A stretch of DNA of 64,000 nucleotides from Actinoplanes sp. M2I2 (lineage in GTDB: Bacteria > Actinomycetota > Actinomycetes > Mycobacteriales > Micromonosporaceae): NCBI RefSeq assembly GCF_023544445.1, contig NZ_JALPVJ010000002.1, positions 372,001 through 436,000 on the forward strand. The letters are read 5' to 3'. Shown one piece after another: positions 25,387 through 33,233 of this stretch. Position 1 is the first letter of the stretch. Every line of letters begins with the position of its first letter. The notes below the pieces were generated by a model. It was not told where the DNA came from, ran no database searches, and was given only the letters and a program-made list of their open reading frames with translations. Made by a program: the position numbers and the translations under genes.

Positions 25387-26741
25387 CAGTCCTTGACCTG
25401 GCTCTGGTAATCCTTCTGGACGGACTTCAGCAAGCCGTCCGGGGTCTGCTGTCCGGCCGCCATCTTCTGCAGTTGCGGCGTCCAGCCCTTGGCGTAGATG
25501 GCGCCGGTGGCGTTGGCGATGAAGTCCATCGCGCCGTTGTCCGTCCCGATGGTCGCGCCGGCGGCCAGCGTGCTCGCGGTGACGGTGTTGCCGGCCACGG
25601 CGGGCATGTAGGCGTCGGCCGGACCCATCGGGTGCGAGCCGCCGACCTTGACCGCGATGTCGCGGGCCTGCTGGTTGGTGGCGACCCAGTTGAGGAAGAA
25701 CGCGGCGCAGTCGGCGTTCTTGGCCTTCGTGCTGATGCCGTAGGTCAGCGGGGCCGACATGGCCGCCCGCTTGCCGCCGGCCTGCGCCGGGGGCATCAGG
25801 AAGAACCCGACGTTGCCGGCCATCTGCTTGTCGAGGTTGCCCGACTCCCAGTCGCCGTCGAAGATGAACAGGTTCTTGCCCCCGATGAAGCGGCTCATCA
25901 TCGCCGCGTAGTCCTGCGAGTTGATGTCCGGGGCGAAGTAGCCGGCCTTGAGCCACTTCTGCAGGTGCTCGGCGGCCCGCAGGTTGGCCGGGGTGTCGAT
26001 GGTGGCGCCCGACTTCTGATAGATCCACTGGTTGATGGCAGCCGGGTCGCCGTACGCCGCCATGAGGTTCTGCAACGGGAAGGCGAGCCCGCCGGTGGCG
26101 CCGCCGTTGAACTGGTTGATCGGGACCAGGCCGGCGTCCTTGGCCTTCTGCAGAACCGTGTCCAGCTCGGCCAGGGTGGCCGGCGGCTGCGTCATGCCGA
26201 CCTGGGCGGCGAGCTTCTTGTTGTAGAAGATGCCGGTCATGCTGAAGTTGAGGCCCATCGCGTAGAGCGGACCGTCGCCGCGCTCGCCCGTGCCCGACAC
26301 CCGCATCTGCTCGAGTTGCGAGGCCGGCCACTTGTCCCAGCCGAAGGCCGAGGCGTAGCCGTCCAGGTTCTTCAGCAGGCCGTCCTTGACCAGCTCGGAC
26401 ACCTGGGGGAGCCGCATGAGGTCCGGCGGGTCGTCGGACAGCACCCGGGGGGCGTTCTGGGTGATCACGGCGAACTGGTCCTCACGGATGTCCCACGTGA
26501 CGTTGGGAAACTGCTTGGTGAACTCGTCGGAGAGGTTCTTGGGCAAGGGGAACCCGGTCTCGAAGTAGCCCTTCAGGGTGACCGGCGCGGTGCCGCAGGT
26601 GGCGTCGGTGACCGGGGCCGCGCTCGCGTCGGCGCCGTCGTTGCCGGCGTCGCCACCGGGGGCGCTGCAGGCGGCGGTGGCCACCAGGGCGGCCAGGGTG
26701 AGGGCGACGATTCGTGGTCGGCGGGTGGGTCCGTGAGCCAT
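25386..26741 (-). CDS. Sugar-binding lipoprotein, second importer
   Basis: A 451-residue extracellular solute-binding protein. The signal RPRIVALTLAALVATAAC ends at a lipobox Cys. The core (GLNFSMTGIFYNKKLAAQVG, FIFDGDWESGN) is typical of CUT1 binding proteins for oligosaccharides. The pair of Cys near residues 49 and 290 may bond. It is followed by two coupled permeases and an SGNH esterase; the ATPase must come from elsewhere. Confidence 0.92.
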   Translation of the reverse strand: MAHGPTRRPRIVALTLAALVATAACSAPGGDAGNDGADASAAPVTDATCGTAPVTLKGYFETGFPLPKNLSDEFTKQFPNVTWDIREDQFAVITQNAPRVLSDDPPDLMRLPQVSELVKDGLLKNLDGYASAFGWDKWPASQLEQMRVSGTGERGDGPLYAMGLNFSMTGIFYNKKLAAQVGMTQPPATLAELDTVLQKAKDAGLVPINQFNGGATGGLAFPLQNLMAAYGDPAAINQWIYQKSGATIDTPANLRAAEHLQKWLKAGYFAPDINSQDYAAMMSRFIGGKNLFIFDGDWESGNLDKQMAGNVGFFLMPPAQAGGKRAAMSAPLTYGISTKAKNADCAAFFLNWVATNQQARDIAVKVGGSHPMGPADAYMPAVAGNTVTASTLAAGATIGTDNGAMDFIANATGAIYAKGWTPQLQKMAAGQQTPDGLLKSVQKDYQSQVKD

Positions 26742-26808
26742 GTCGGGTCTCCAGGATCGCGAAACTGTCCGGCGGTGCGGATCACCGTCGGCTGGGGGAG
26801 GGGCCTGT

Positions 26809-27762
26809 TCAGATGCGGGACGGGAAGTGCGCCTCGCGCAGGCGCCGCAGGAGGTCGTCCTGCCAGACGCGGGCGGTGGGCCAGGTGCCGGTGAGGGCCG
26901 GTGAGCCGTGGACGGCCCCGGCGTAGCAGTGGTACGAGACGGGTACGCCGGCTGCCCGGAGCCGGTCCGCGTACCGCTCGCCGTCGTGGCGCAGCGGGTC
27001 GAACTCCGCCGTCATGATGGCGGCGGCCGGCAGCCCGGCCAGGCTGTCCGCATGCAGCGGTGACACGAGCGGGTCGCGGGCGTCACCGGGCGCGGCGAGG
27101 TAGAGGTCGCGGCACAGCGCCATCTCGTCGATCGTGATGCCGAAGCCGTCGCCCACCCCGGAGGCTCGCATGCCGTCGAGGCTCAGGTCGAGCGGCGGCA
27201 CCTCGAGCAGTTGGAGCCGGAGATCCGGCCCGCGGCGCTCCCGGGCCAGCAGTGCGACCGCCGCGGCCAGGGTCGCCCCCGCGGACACCCCGCCGATCGA
27301 CACGTTGGCCGGATCACCACCGAGGTCGGCCGCATGGTCGACGGCCCACCGCAGCCCCGCGTAGCAGTCCTCGAGCGGGGCCGGGAAAGGATGTTCGGGG
27401 GCCAGCCGGTAGTCCACCGCGACGACCACGCACCCGGCGCCGGCGCAGCGGCTGCGACAGGTCGCCTGGTTGACCTCCTCGTCGACGGAGCCCAGCCAGA
27501 AGCCCCCGCCGTGCAGGAACACGTGGATCGGCCGGCCGGTCCCGTCGCCCGGGCGGTACACCCGCAGGCGGATCCGGCCGCCGCCGACCGGGATCCGGAT
27601 GTCCTCTTCGCGGGGGGCCGCATCGACCCGCTGTCCGAACTTCGCGAACAGGGCGTCGACGCCGGCCTGGATGATCGCGCGCCGCTCGGCGATCGGCGCG
27701 TCCGGATCGCCGGAGTCCGGCTTGGTGGACAGGAACGTCCGCACCGCCTCGTCCAGCTCCAT
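26809..27762 (-). CDS. HSL-family alpha/beta hydrolase (esterase)
   Basis: A 317-residue cytosolic esterase of the hormone-sensitive-lipase group: FLHGGGFWLG (oxyanion hole HGGG), VDYRLAPEHPFPAPLEDCYA, nucleophile GVSAG, acid in EFDPLRHDG, and His in GAVHGS. The ATG at 27762 has GGGAGG upstream; a longer frame starting at 27828 would run through the operator and is rejected. It is probably the first structural gene behind the LacI operator at 27817 and is likely to de-esterify the imported substrate. Confidence 0.88.
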   Translation of the reverse strand: MELDEAVRTFLSTKPDSGDPDAPIAERRAIIQAGVDALFAKFGQRVDAAPREEDIRIPVGGGRIRLRVYRPGDGTGRPIHVFLHGGGFWLGSVDEEVNQATCRSRCAGAGCVVVAVDYRLAPEHPFPAPLEDCYAGLRWAVDHAADLGGDPANVSIGGVSAGATLAAAVALLARERRGPDLRLQLLEVPPLDLSLDGMRASGVGDGFGITIDEMALCRDLYLAAPGDARDPLVSPLHADSLAGLPAAAIMTAEFDPLRHDGERYADRLRAAGVPVSYHCYAGAVHGSPALTGTWPTARVWQDDLLRRLREAHFPSRI

Positions 27763-27816
27763 GGTCGCCTCCCGCTTCGCGTTACAAGCACGAAACCTCA
27801 TCGCGATGAGCGTGTC

Positions 27817-27838
27817 AAGTGTTTCCATTAAAGCACTT
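27817..27838. promoter_or_regulatory. LacI-type operator 1 (before esterase)
   Basis: A 22-base site, AAGTGTTTC-N4-AAAGCACT-T, an imperfect palindrome of the AGTGYTTT half site. It lies 55 bases upstream of the esterase start and between that gene and the LacI stop. It matches operator 2 at all of the outer 9 and 8 positions. Confidence 0.7.
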
Positions 27839-27885
27839 TTATTGTGCGCCCCAGCAGCTCACACGCCTGATGACGGCGATCGGTG

Positions 27886-28878
27886 TCAGGTGGTGGAACG
27901 CTCGGCCAGCCGGACGTCGAGCACGGTCGTGGACCGCAGATCGGAGCCGTCGATATGGCCCAGAAGCACGCTGAGCGCGGCATTCCCGGACTCCTCGAAG
28001 GGCTGCCGTACGGTCGTCAGGTCGGCCGCCGTGGCTGCCTCGCCGTCGTCGAAGCCCATGACGGCCACGTCCTGCGGCACCCGCATCCCCCTGTCCCGGG
28101 CGGCCAGGAGCACGCCGACGGCCAGCGCGTCGTGGTGTGCCATCACGGCGCTGGGCCGGTCGTTCGCATCGAGCAGGGCCGCCGCCGCCCGCCGGGCCGC
28201 GGCGACCGAGTTGTCGCTGGTCGCCACGACGACCTCGCCTCCGGCGGCCACGATGACCTGCTCGAAGCCGGACAACCGCTTGATCGCCTGGGACTCGTAG
28301 TCGGAGACCTGACGCTCGAGCAGGTAACCCACGCGGCGATGACCGCGGTCGCGCAGGTGCTCGGCGGCCAGCCGGCCGCCGGCGTGGTCGTCGATCACGA
28401 CCCGGCTGAACCGTGAGCTGTCGGCGTCGACCGCCACCGTGGGCAGGCTGCGCTCCTGGAGCCGCTCCGCGATCGCGTCCTCGATCGGCAGGCCCATCAC
28501 GATCAGCCCGTCCAGGCGACCGTGGATCGGCATGCTGGCCAGCACCGGGGACGACGCCAGGGCGGCCGACTCGTGATCGAAGACGACGACGTCCAGCTCG
28601 AGCTCGGCCGCGGCGGTGAGCAGGCCGGACAGGCGGCGCAGATACGACCCGTACGACGTGAAGGGCGCCATCACCCCGATCCGGCCGGTGCCGCGCCGGG
28701 CCAGGCTGACCGCCTGCACCTTGGGAACGAAGCCGAGCTCGTCGGCGGCGGCCAGCACCCGTTTGCGGGTCGCGGCGCTGACCCGATCGGGTTTGTTCAG
28801 GACATTGGAGACCGTCGAGATGCTGACCCGGGCACGCTCGGCCACCTCGTAGATGGTGACCCGGTCGCCCCCCGCCAC
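27886..28878 (-). CDS. LacI-family transcriptional repressor
   Basis: 330 residues. The N-terminal HTH is VTIYEVAERARVSISTVSNV followed by LNKPDRVSAATRKRVLAA, with a hinge helix at VQAVSLARRGTG. The sugar-binding periplasmic-like domain follows (IGVMAPFTSYGSYLRRLSGL, MGFDDGEAA). GTG start at 28878 with GAGGCGG upstream. Operators of near-identical sequence flank it on both sides, so it very likely represses itself and the esterase-ABC-SGNH genes until a sugar inducer binds. Confidence 0.92.
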   Translation of the reverse strand: MAGGDRVTIYEVAERARVSISTVSNVLNKPDRVSAATRKRVLAAADELGFVPKVQAVSLARRGTGRIGVMAPFTSYGSYLRRLSGLLTAAAELELDVVVFDHESAALASSPVLASMPIHGRLDGLIVMGLPIEDAIAERLQERSLPTVAVDADSSRFSRVVIDDHAGGRLAAEHLRDRGHRRVGYLLERQVSDYESQAIKRLSGFEQVIVAAGGEVVVATSDNSVAAARRAAAALLDANDRPSAVMAHHDALAVGVLLAARDRGMRVPQDVAVMGFDDGEAATAADLTTVRQPFEESGNAALSVLLGHIDGSDLRSTTVLDVRLAERSTT

Positions 28879-28905
28879 GTGCCCGCCTCGTTTCGCCCGG
28901 TCGTG

Positions 28906-28927
28906 AAGTGTTTCGCCAAAAGCACTC
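28906..28927. promoter_or_regulatory. LacI-type operator 2 (before lacI-like gene)
   Basis: AAGTGTTTC-N4-AAAGCACT, the same bases as operator 1 with only the four central bases and the last base different. It lies 27 bases upstream of the GTG start of the LacI gene, so autoregulation is likely. Confidence 0.7.
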
Positions 28928-29073
28928 TACCGGCCGGTCACCGCGGCGACGCGGCTGATCGGATTGTCGCACTGCCCGGTCCGGCCTCCCCGTCCGCCGA
29001 CCGGCCGAACGCGGCGTTTGCTCCCGGCTCGCAACCGGCAGCCGCGCAGTTCGGCCCGGCGGCAGCCGATCGG

Positions 29074-31368
29074 ATGGCCATGGCACAACTGCGAGCGCGC
29101 CCCGCCCGGCTGCTGACGGCGAGCGTGTGGGGATCGGGCGCTCTGCTCGGGGTCATCCTGATCCAGTTCGTCACCGGCTGGGGCACCCAGCTCCAGGCCG
29201 GGATGATCAACGACCTGGCCTACCTCCCGGTCACCCTGCTGACCGCGGCGCTGGGTCTGCGGATGATCCTCAAGGACGGCCTGGACCGCCGGGAGCGCCG
29301 GGCCTGGATGCTGCTCGAGGTGTCGTTCGTCTGCCAGGTCGTGGCCCACGCGGTCGCCCTGACCCAGCACTTCCTGCCCGGTCTGCCGCCCTATCCGAGC
29401 GTCTCCGACTACCTGTACACGGCGGCGATCCCGTTCGTCTTCGCGGGCGTGCTGATGCTGCCGGTCGCCCGCCGCAGCGGCGTGGAGCACCTCAAGCTCC
29501 TGATCGACTCGCTGATCGTCGTGGCCGGCGCGTGCATGGCGCTGTGGTACCTGGAGATCGGCCCGCTCATGCAGACGCCGGGCGCCGACCCGATGCTCAT
29601 CGTGTTCTCGACCGCGGTGCCGGTTCTGGACCTGCTGCTGGTCTTCGCGCTCATCACGCTTCTGCTCCAGCGCCCGCAGGCCGGCGCCGCGGTGGGCCTG
29701 CTGAGCGGCGCGGTGGCGCTCAAGGTGGTGGCCGACAGCACGTACACCATCGCGTACGTGCAGTTCGGGGTCGCCTTCCGGCCGGGCGACTGGCCCTTCG
29801 TGCTGTGGGCGGCGAGCGCCTTCCTCATGCTCCTGGCCGTCCATCGCCGGCTGCGCCAGGACAGCCTGACCCAGGGCGAGCGTCAGGGCCGCGGCCGGCT
29901 GGGCTGGCTGCCGTACGGGGCGGTCGTGCTCGCCTGCGGCCTGCTCGCCTTCGTCGCCCGCCAGCAGGCGGTGTACCCGCTGGGGGGCATGGTCTTCGGG
30001 GCGATCGTGCTCACCGCCCTGGTCATCGCCCGGCAGATGTTCGCCCAGCGCGAGAACCGCCGCCTGGCCGTCACCGACCCGCTCACCGGCCTGTCCAACC
30101 GGGCCCTCATCGGCGAGCGCCTGGCCGAGCTGACCCGGCAGCCGCTGCGCGACGACCGGCACGGCGCCGTCCTGCTGATCGACCTCGACCGCTTCAAGCC
30201 GATCAACGACGCGTACGGGCACGAGGCCGGGGACGCCGTGCTCAAGGCCGTGGCGACGGCGCTGCGGGCCGTCATCCGCTCCGGCGACACCGCGGGCCGG
30301 CTGGGCGGCGACGAGTTCGCCGTCGTGCTGCCGGCCCTGCCCAGCCGGGAGGCCGCCGAGAGCATCGCCCAGCGGCTGGTCGACGCGCTGCGTACCCCGG
30401 TGATCTTCGGCGATCTGGTGCTCGGGGTCGAGGCGAGCATCGGCGTCGCCTTCCGGGACGAGACCACCACCGACATCGAGCAGCTGATCGCCCACGCCGA
30501 CGCGGCCATGTACGCGGTGAAGCGAACCGGCCGCGGCCGCTACCGCGTCTACACGCCCGAGCTGGACACCAACGCCCGCGACGCCGAACTGCGGCGCGCG
30601 GTGGAGAAGGACGAGCTGGTGGTGCACTTCCAGCCGGTCGTCGACCTGGCCGACGGCGGTCCGATGGCGGTCGAGGCCCTCGTACGCTGGAACCACCCGA
30701 CCCGCGGCCTGCTGATGCCCGGCGCCTTCATCGATCTGGCCGAGGAGACCGGCGCGGTCATCCCGATCGGGGAGTGGGTGTTGCGCGACGCGTGCCGGCA
30801 GGCCGCCGGCTGGCGGGCCGGGAACCCCGGCGCCGAGGGCGTGCGGCTGAGCGTCAACCTCTCCCCGCGGCAGGTCATGCAGGCCGGGCTGGTCGACACG
30901 ATCCGCGGCATCCTGGCCGAGACCGGGTTCCCGGCCGACCGCCTGGTGCTGGAGCTGACCGAGAGCGTGATCCTGCAGCCCGACGAGCAGACCGTGGCCC
31001 GCCTGACCGCGCTGCGCGAGATGGGCATCGGCATCTCGGTGGACGACTTCGGCACCGGCTACGCGGCGCTGAGCTACCTGCGCGCGCTGCCGGTGTCCGT
31101 TCTGAAGATCGACCGGTCGTTCGTCACCGGCATCGACACCGACCCGGACGCGTACGCCGTGGCCGAGGCCCTGGTGCGGCTGGCCCAGGCGTACCGGCTG
31201 CACGTGGTGGCCGAGGGCATCGAGAGCGCCGGGCAGGCGCGCTGCCTGATCGACATGGGCTGCGGCTTCGGCCAGGGCTACTACTTCGCCCGGCCGATGC
31301 CGGGCGCCGACCTGGCCGCGCTGCTGGCGTCCCGCCGGACCACCCGGACGGCGGTCACCGCCGCCTGA
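29074..31368 (+). CDS. Membrane GGDEF-EAL cyclic-di-GMP protein
   Basis: 764 residues. About nine transmembrane helices (residues 15-330) precede a GGDEF domain (about 335-500) with GGDEF near 411 and the inhibitory RxxD five residues before it (RSGD). The EAL domain (about 510-755) has EALVRW near 534, NLSPRQ, ELTES, DDFGTG, LKIDRS and AEGIES, so all metal and catalytic residues are kept. Both synthesis and breakdown of c-di-GMP are possible. The start at ATG 29074 (or 29080) lacks a clear ribosome-binding site. About 195 bases separate it from the divergent LacI gene. Confidence 0.9.
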   Translation: MAMAQLRARPARLLTASVWGSGALLGVILIQFVTGWGTQLQAGMINDLAYLPVTLLTAALGLRMILKDGLDRRERRAWMLLEVSFVCQVVAHAVALTQHFLPGLPPYPSVSDYLYTAAIPFVFAGVLMLPVARRSGVEHLKLLIDSLIVVAGACMALWYLEIGPLMQTPGADPMLIVFSTAVPVLDLLLVFALITLLLQRPQAGAAVGLLSGAVALKVVADSTYTIAYVQFGVAFRPGDWPFVLWAASAFLMLLAVHRRLRQDSLTQGERQGRGRLGWLPYGAVVLACGLLAFVARQQAVYPLGGMVFGAIVLTALVIARQMFAQRENRRLAVTDPLTGLSNRALIGERLAELTRQPLRDDRHGAVLLIDLDRFKPINDAYGHEAGDAVLKAVATALRAVIRSGDTAGRLGGDEFAVVLPALPSREAAESIAQRLVDALRTPVIFGDLVLGVEASIGVAFRDETTTDIEQLIAHADAAMYAVKRTGRGRYRVYTPELDTNARDAELRRAVEKDELVVHFQPVVDLADGGPMAVEALVRWNHPTRGLLMPGAFIDLAEETGAVIPIGEWVLRDACRQAAGWRAGNPGAEGVRLSVNLSPRQVMQAGLVDTIRGILAETGFPADRLVLELTESVILQPDEQTVARLTALREMGIGISVDDFGTGYAALSYLRALPVSVLKIDRSFVTGIDTDPDAYAVAEALVRLAQAYRLHVVAEGIESAGQARCLIDMGCGFGQGYYFARPMPGADLAALLASRRTTRTAVTAA

Positions 31369-31468
31369 CCGATCCCTCCTCGACCCTGGCCCGCACCGGC
31401 GGCCTGCTCGTCGAACAACCGGACGTCGCCGCGCTGCTGCTCTGAGCCGTGCCGGTAGGTTGCCGTCC

Positions 31469-32149
31469 GTGAATCACCAGCTTCCGGTCGCGCCGCCGCC
31501 GTTCCCCGTGCCACCACAGTCGGCTCGGCCGCCGTGGAACGGCAAGACCAACGGCTTCTCGATCGCGTCGCTGGCCCTGTCGCTGTTCGGCTGCGTCGGT
31601 CTGCTCAGCGTCGTGTTCGGCATCATCGGGTTGCGCCGGTCGATCCGCAACGGCGATCGGCGCGGCAAGGTCTACGCGATCGCCGGTCTGATCATCTCCG
31701 GTCTGGTCCTGACCGCGTTCGCCGCGTTCGTCACGGTGGCCGTGGTGCGCGAGGTCGCCGACGGCCCCGACCGGGACGCCGCCGGTGTGGTGCGGGGCGA
31801 GCGCTCCCTCCGGCTCGACGACCTGCGGGCCGGCGACTGCATCGCCGACGTGGACGAGCAGTCGGGTGCCCGGGTCGATGTGGTGCCGTGTTCCACCCCG
31901 CACGACACGGAGGTGTTCGCCGTCTACGACCTGCCCGGCGGTCCGTGGCCGGGCGCCGAGCCGATGCGGCAGAAGGCCGACGCCGGCTGTGAGAAGCGCT
32001 TCCCGGCCTACTCCGGCCGCCCGGCCGATCCCGCCCGGCAGGTGCTCTTCCCGGCCCCGCCGGACGAGTTCGACTGGCCGGACTCTCGCCGGGTGCTGTG
32101 CTTCGCCCACCACCGCGACGGGACCACCGCCACGTCGCTGCGCCGATGA
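31469..32149 (+). CDS. DUF4190-type membrane protein with septum-formation-like domain
   Basis: 226 residues. The Pro-rich N-terminus is followed by two close transmembrane helices (FSIASLALSLFGCVGLLSVV and IAGLIISGLVLTAFAAFVTV), the DUF4190 pattern, separated by a basic loop (RRSIRNGDRRGK). The C-terminal domain is extracellular, with Cys in RAGDCIADV, VVPCSTPHDTEVFAVYDL, DAGCEKRF and RVLCFAH, typical of a septum-formation/DUF4333-like fold. GTG start with GGTAGG 9 bases upstream. Function unknown. Confidence 0.75.
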   Translation: MNHQLPVAPPPFPVPPQSARPPWNGKTNGFSIASLALSLFGCVGLLSVVFGIIGLRRSIRNGDRRGKVYAIAGLIISGLVLTAFAAFVTVAVVREVADGPDRDAAGVVRGERSLRLDDLRAGDCIADVDEQSGARVDVVPCSTPHDTEVFAVYDLPGGPWPGAEPMRQKADAGCEKRFPAYSGRPADPARQVLFPAPPDEFDWPDSRRVLCFAHHRDGTTATSLRR

Positions 32150-32201
32150 CCACCGGTAGCATCGCCGCGGAACGCAGACGATCGGATGAGTCGGAGGTCC
32201 C

Positions 32202-32597
32202 GTGGCACCGGATGACATCTCGCCCGCCCAGGCCGAGCGGCTTCGCGGGCTCGACGACGCGGCCCGGGCGGCCCGGACGTTCGAGATCCTGGCCGACCGG
32301 GGCGCTCTGTGGGTCTGGGGCGACGAGGACGAGACCCTGTTCACCGAGGACGCGGAGCGCCGGACCCTGTTGCCGATCTGGCCCCACGCGACCCCGGCCC
32401 GGCTCGAGAACGAGGGCGAGGTCGACGGGGAGCACGCCATCCGGGTCCCGGTGGACGAGTTCCTGAACGAGTGGCTGCCCCAGCTCGAGGAGGACGACGC
32501 CGACATCGCGATCTTCCCGGTCGAGGATCGCAGCGCCGCCGTCCTCACGCTCGCCGAGTTCCGTTCGAGGATGACGACGGCGCTGCGCCGGAACTGA
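32202..32597 (+). CDS. DUF2750-like protein
   Basis: A 131-residue soluble acidic protein. RGALWVWGDEDETLFTED, LLPIWPHATPARL, VPVDEFLNEWLPQLEEDDAD and IAIFPVE give the Trp/Glu-rich pattern of DUF2750 immunity-like or housekeeping proteins. GTG start with GGAGG 4-8 bases upstream. It is convergent with the HNH-like gene. Function not known. Confidence 0.65.
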   Translation: MAPDDISPAQAERLRGLDDAARAARTFEILADRGALWVWGDEDETLFTEDAERRTLLPIWPHATPARLENEGEVDGEHAIRVPVDEFLNEWLPQLEEDDADIAIFPVEDRSAAVLTLAEFRSRMTTALRRN

Positions 32598-32606
32598 CGC
32601 GGCCGG

Positions 32607-33047
32607 TCAGCGCCGGCCCGCGGCCAGGGTGACGAGGAACTGGCCGCCGCCGGCGTCGACGCTCGCGGTCACCGGCAGCCCGGGCGCCAGCCGGGAGAAC
32701 CGGTCGGTCAGCCAGTCGGCCGCCTCCTGGGCGTCGCGCCGGCTCGGGCACCGGGCGACCAGCTCGCGGCCACCCTTGCGGTCGAGACGCTCGGCCACGG
32801 TGATCAGCGGGGCCGGCTCGATGACGTGCAGACGGTCCGGCCAGGCGATGACGACCTTGACGGCGCCCTTGCGGGTGTTGCAGGCCCGGTGGGCCAGCCG
32901 CTCGGCGATCTTCGCCTTCCGGTCGGCGGTGCGACTGTCGACGCTGGGACCGCGCGGGTCGTTGACCGACATGCCGGCGTCGACCGGCTCGTCGCACACC
33001 CAGCACCGCCAGCCGTCCCGTTCGCCCACGTCCTCAAGAAGACTCAT
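32607..33047 (-). CDS. HNH-like zinc-binding protein
   Basis: 146 residues. The N-terminal RCWVCDEPVD and the LAHRACNTRKG segment give a Cys pair and a His-x-x-Cys-Asn pair like those of HNH endonucleases, but the central acidic part is not a full match. The C-terminal 80 residues have no recognised fold. It could be a nuclease or a zinc-stabilised DNA-binding protein. It stands alone between two + strand genes. Confidence 0.6.
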   Translation of the reverse strand: MSLLEDVGERDGWRCWVCDEPVDAGMSVNDPRGPSVDSRTADRKAKIAERLAHRACNTRKGAVKVVIAWPDRLHVIEPAPLITVAERLDRKGGRELVARCPSRRDAQEAADWLTDRFSRLAPGLPVTASVDAGGGQFLVTLAAGRR

Positions 33048-33233
33048 CCGAGCAACCTAGCGTCCCGGCCCTCCGCCACCGACAGCGCGGCCGTGCCGCT
33101 CAGCAGATCGCCGCCGTGGCCGAACAGGCTGGTGAGACCGCTGTGGTGTGCGCTTTCGGCGGCCCGTTGCAACCGGGCCCGGCGCGGCGACACCGCGGTC
33201 GCACTGCCGTGGTCGTCGCCGGACGGGGGACCG

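Noticed and set aside
14988..26741. Missing ATPases as a sign of broken ABC operons
   Set aside because: CUT1 importers in actinomycetes commonly rely on one shared ATPase (MsiK) encoded elsewhere, and all other genes are intact and coupled.
27763..27828. Longer N-terminus of the esterase starting at 27828
   Set aside because: It would run into the LacI operator and has no ribosome-binding site, whereas the ATG at 27762 has GGGAGG and gives the usual family N-terminus.
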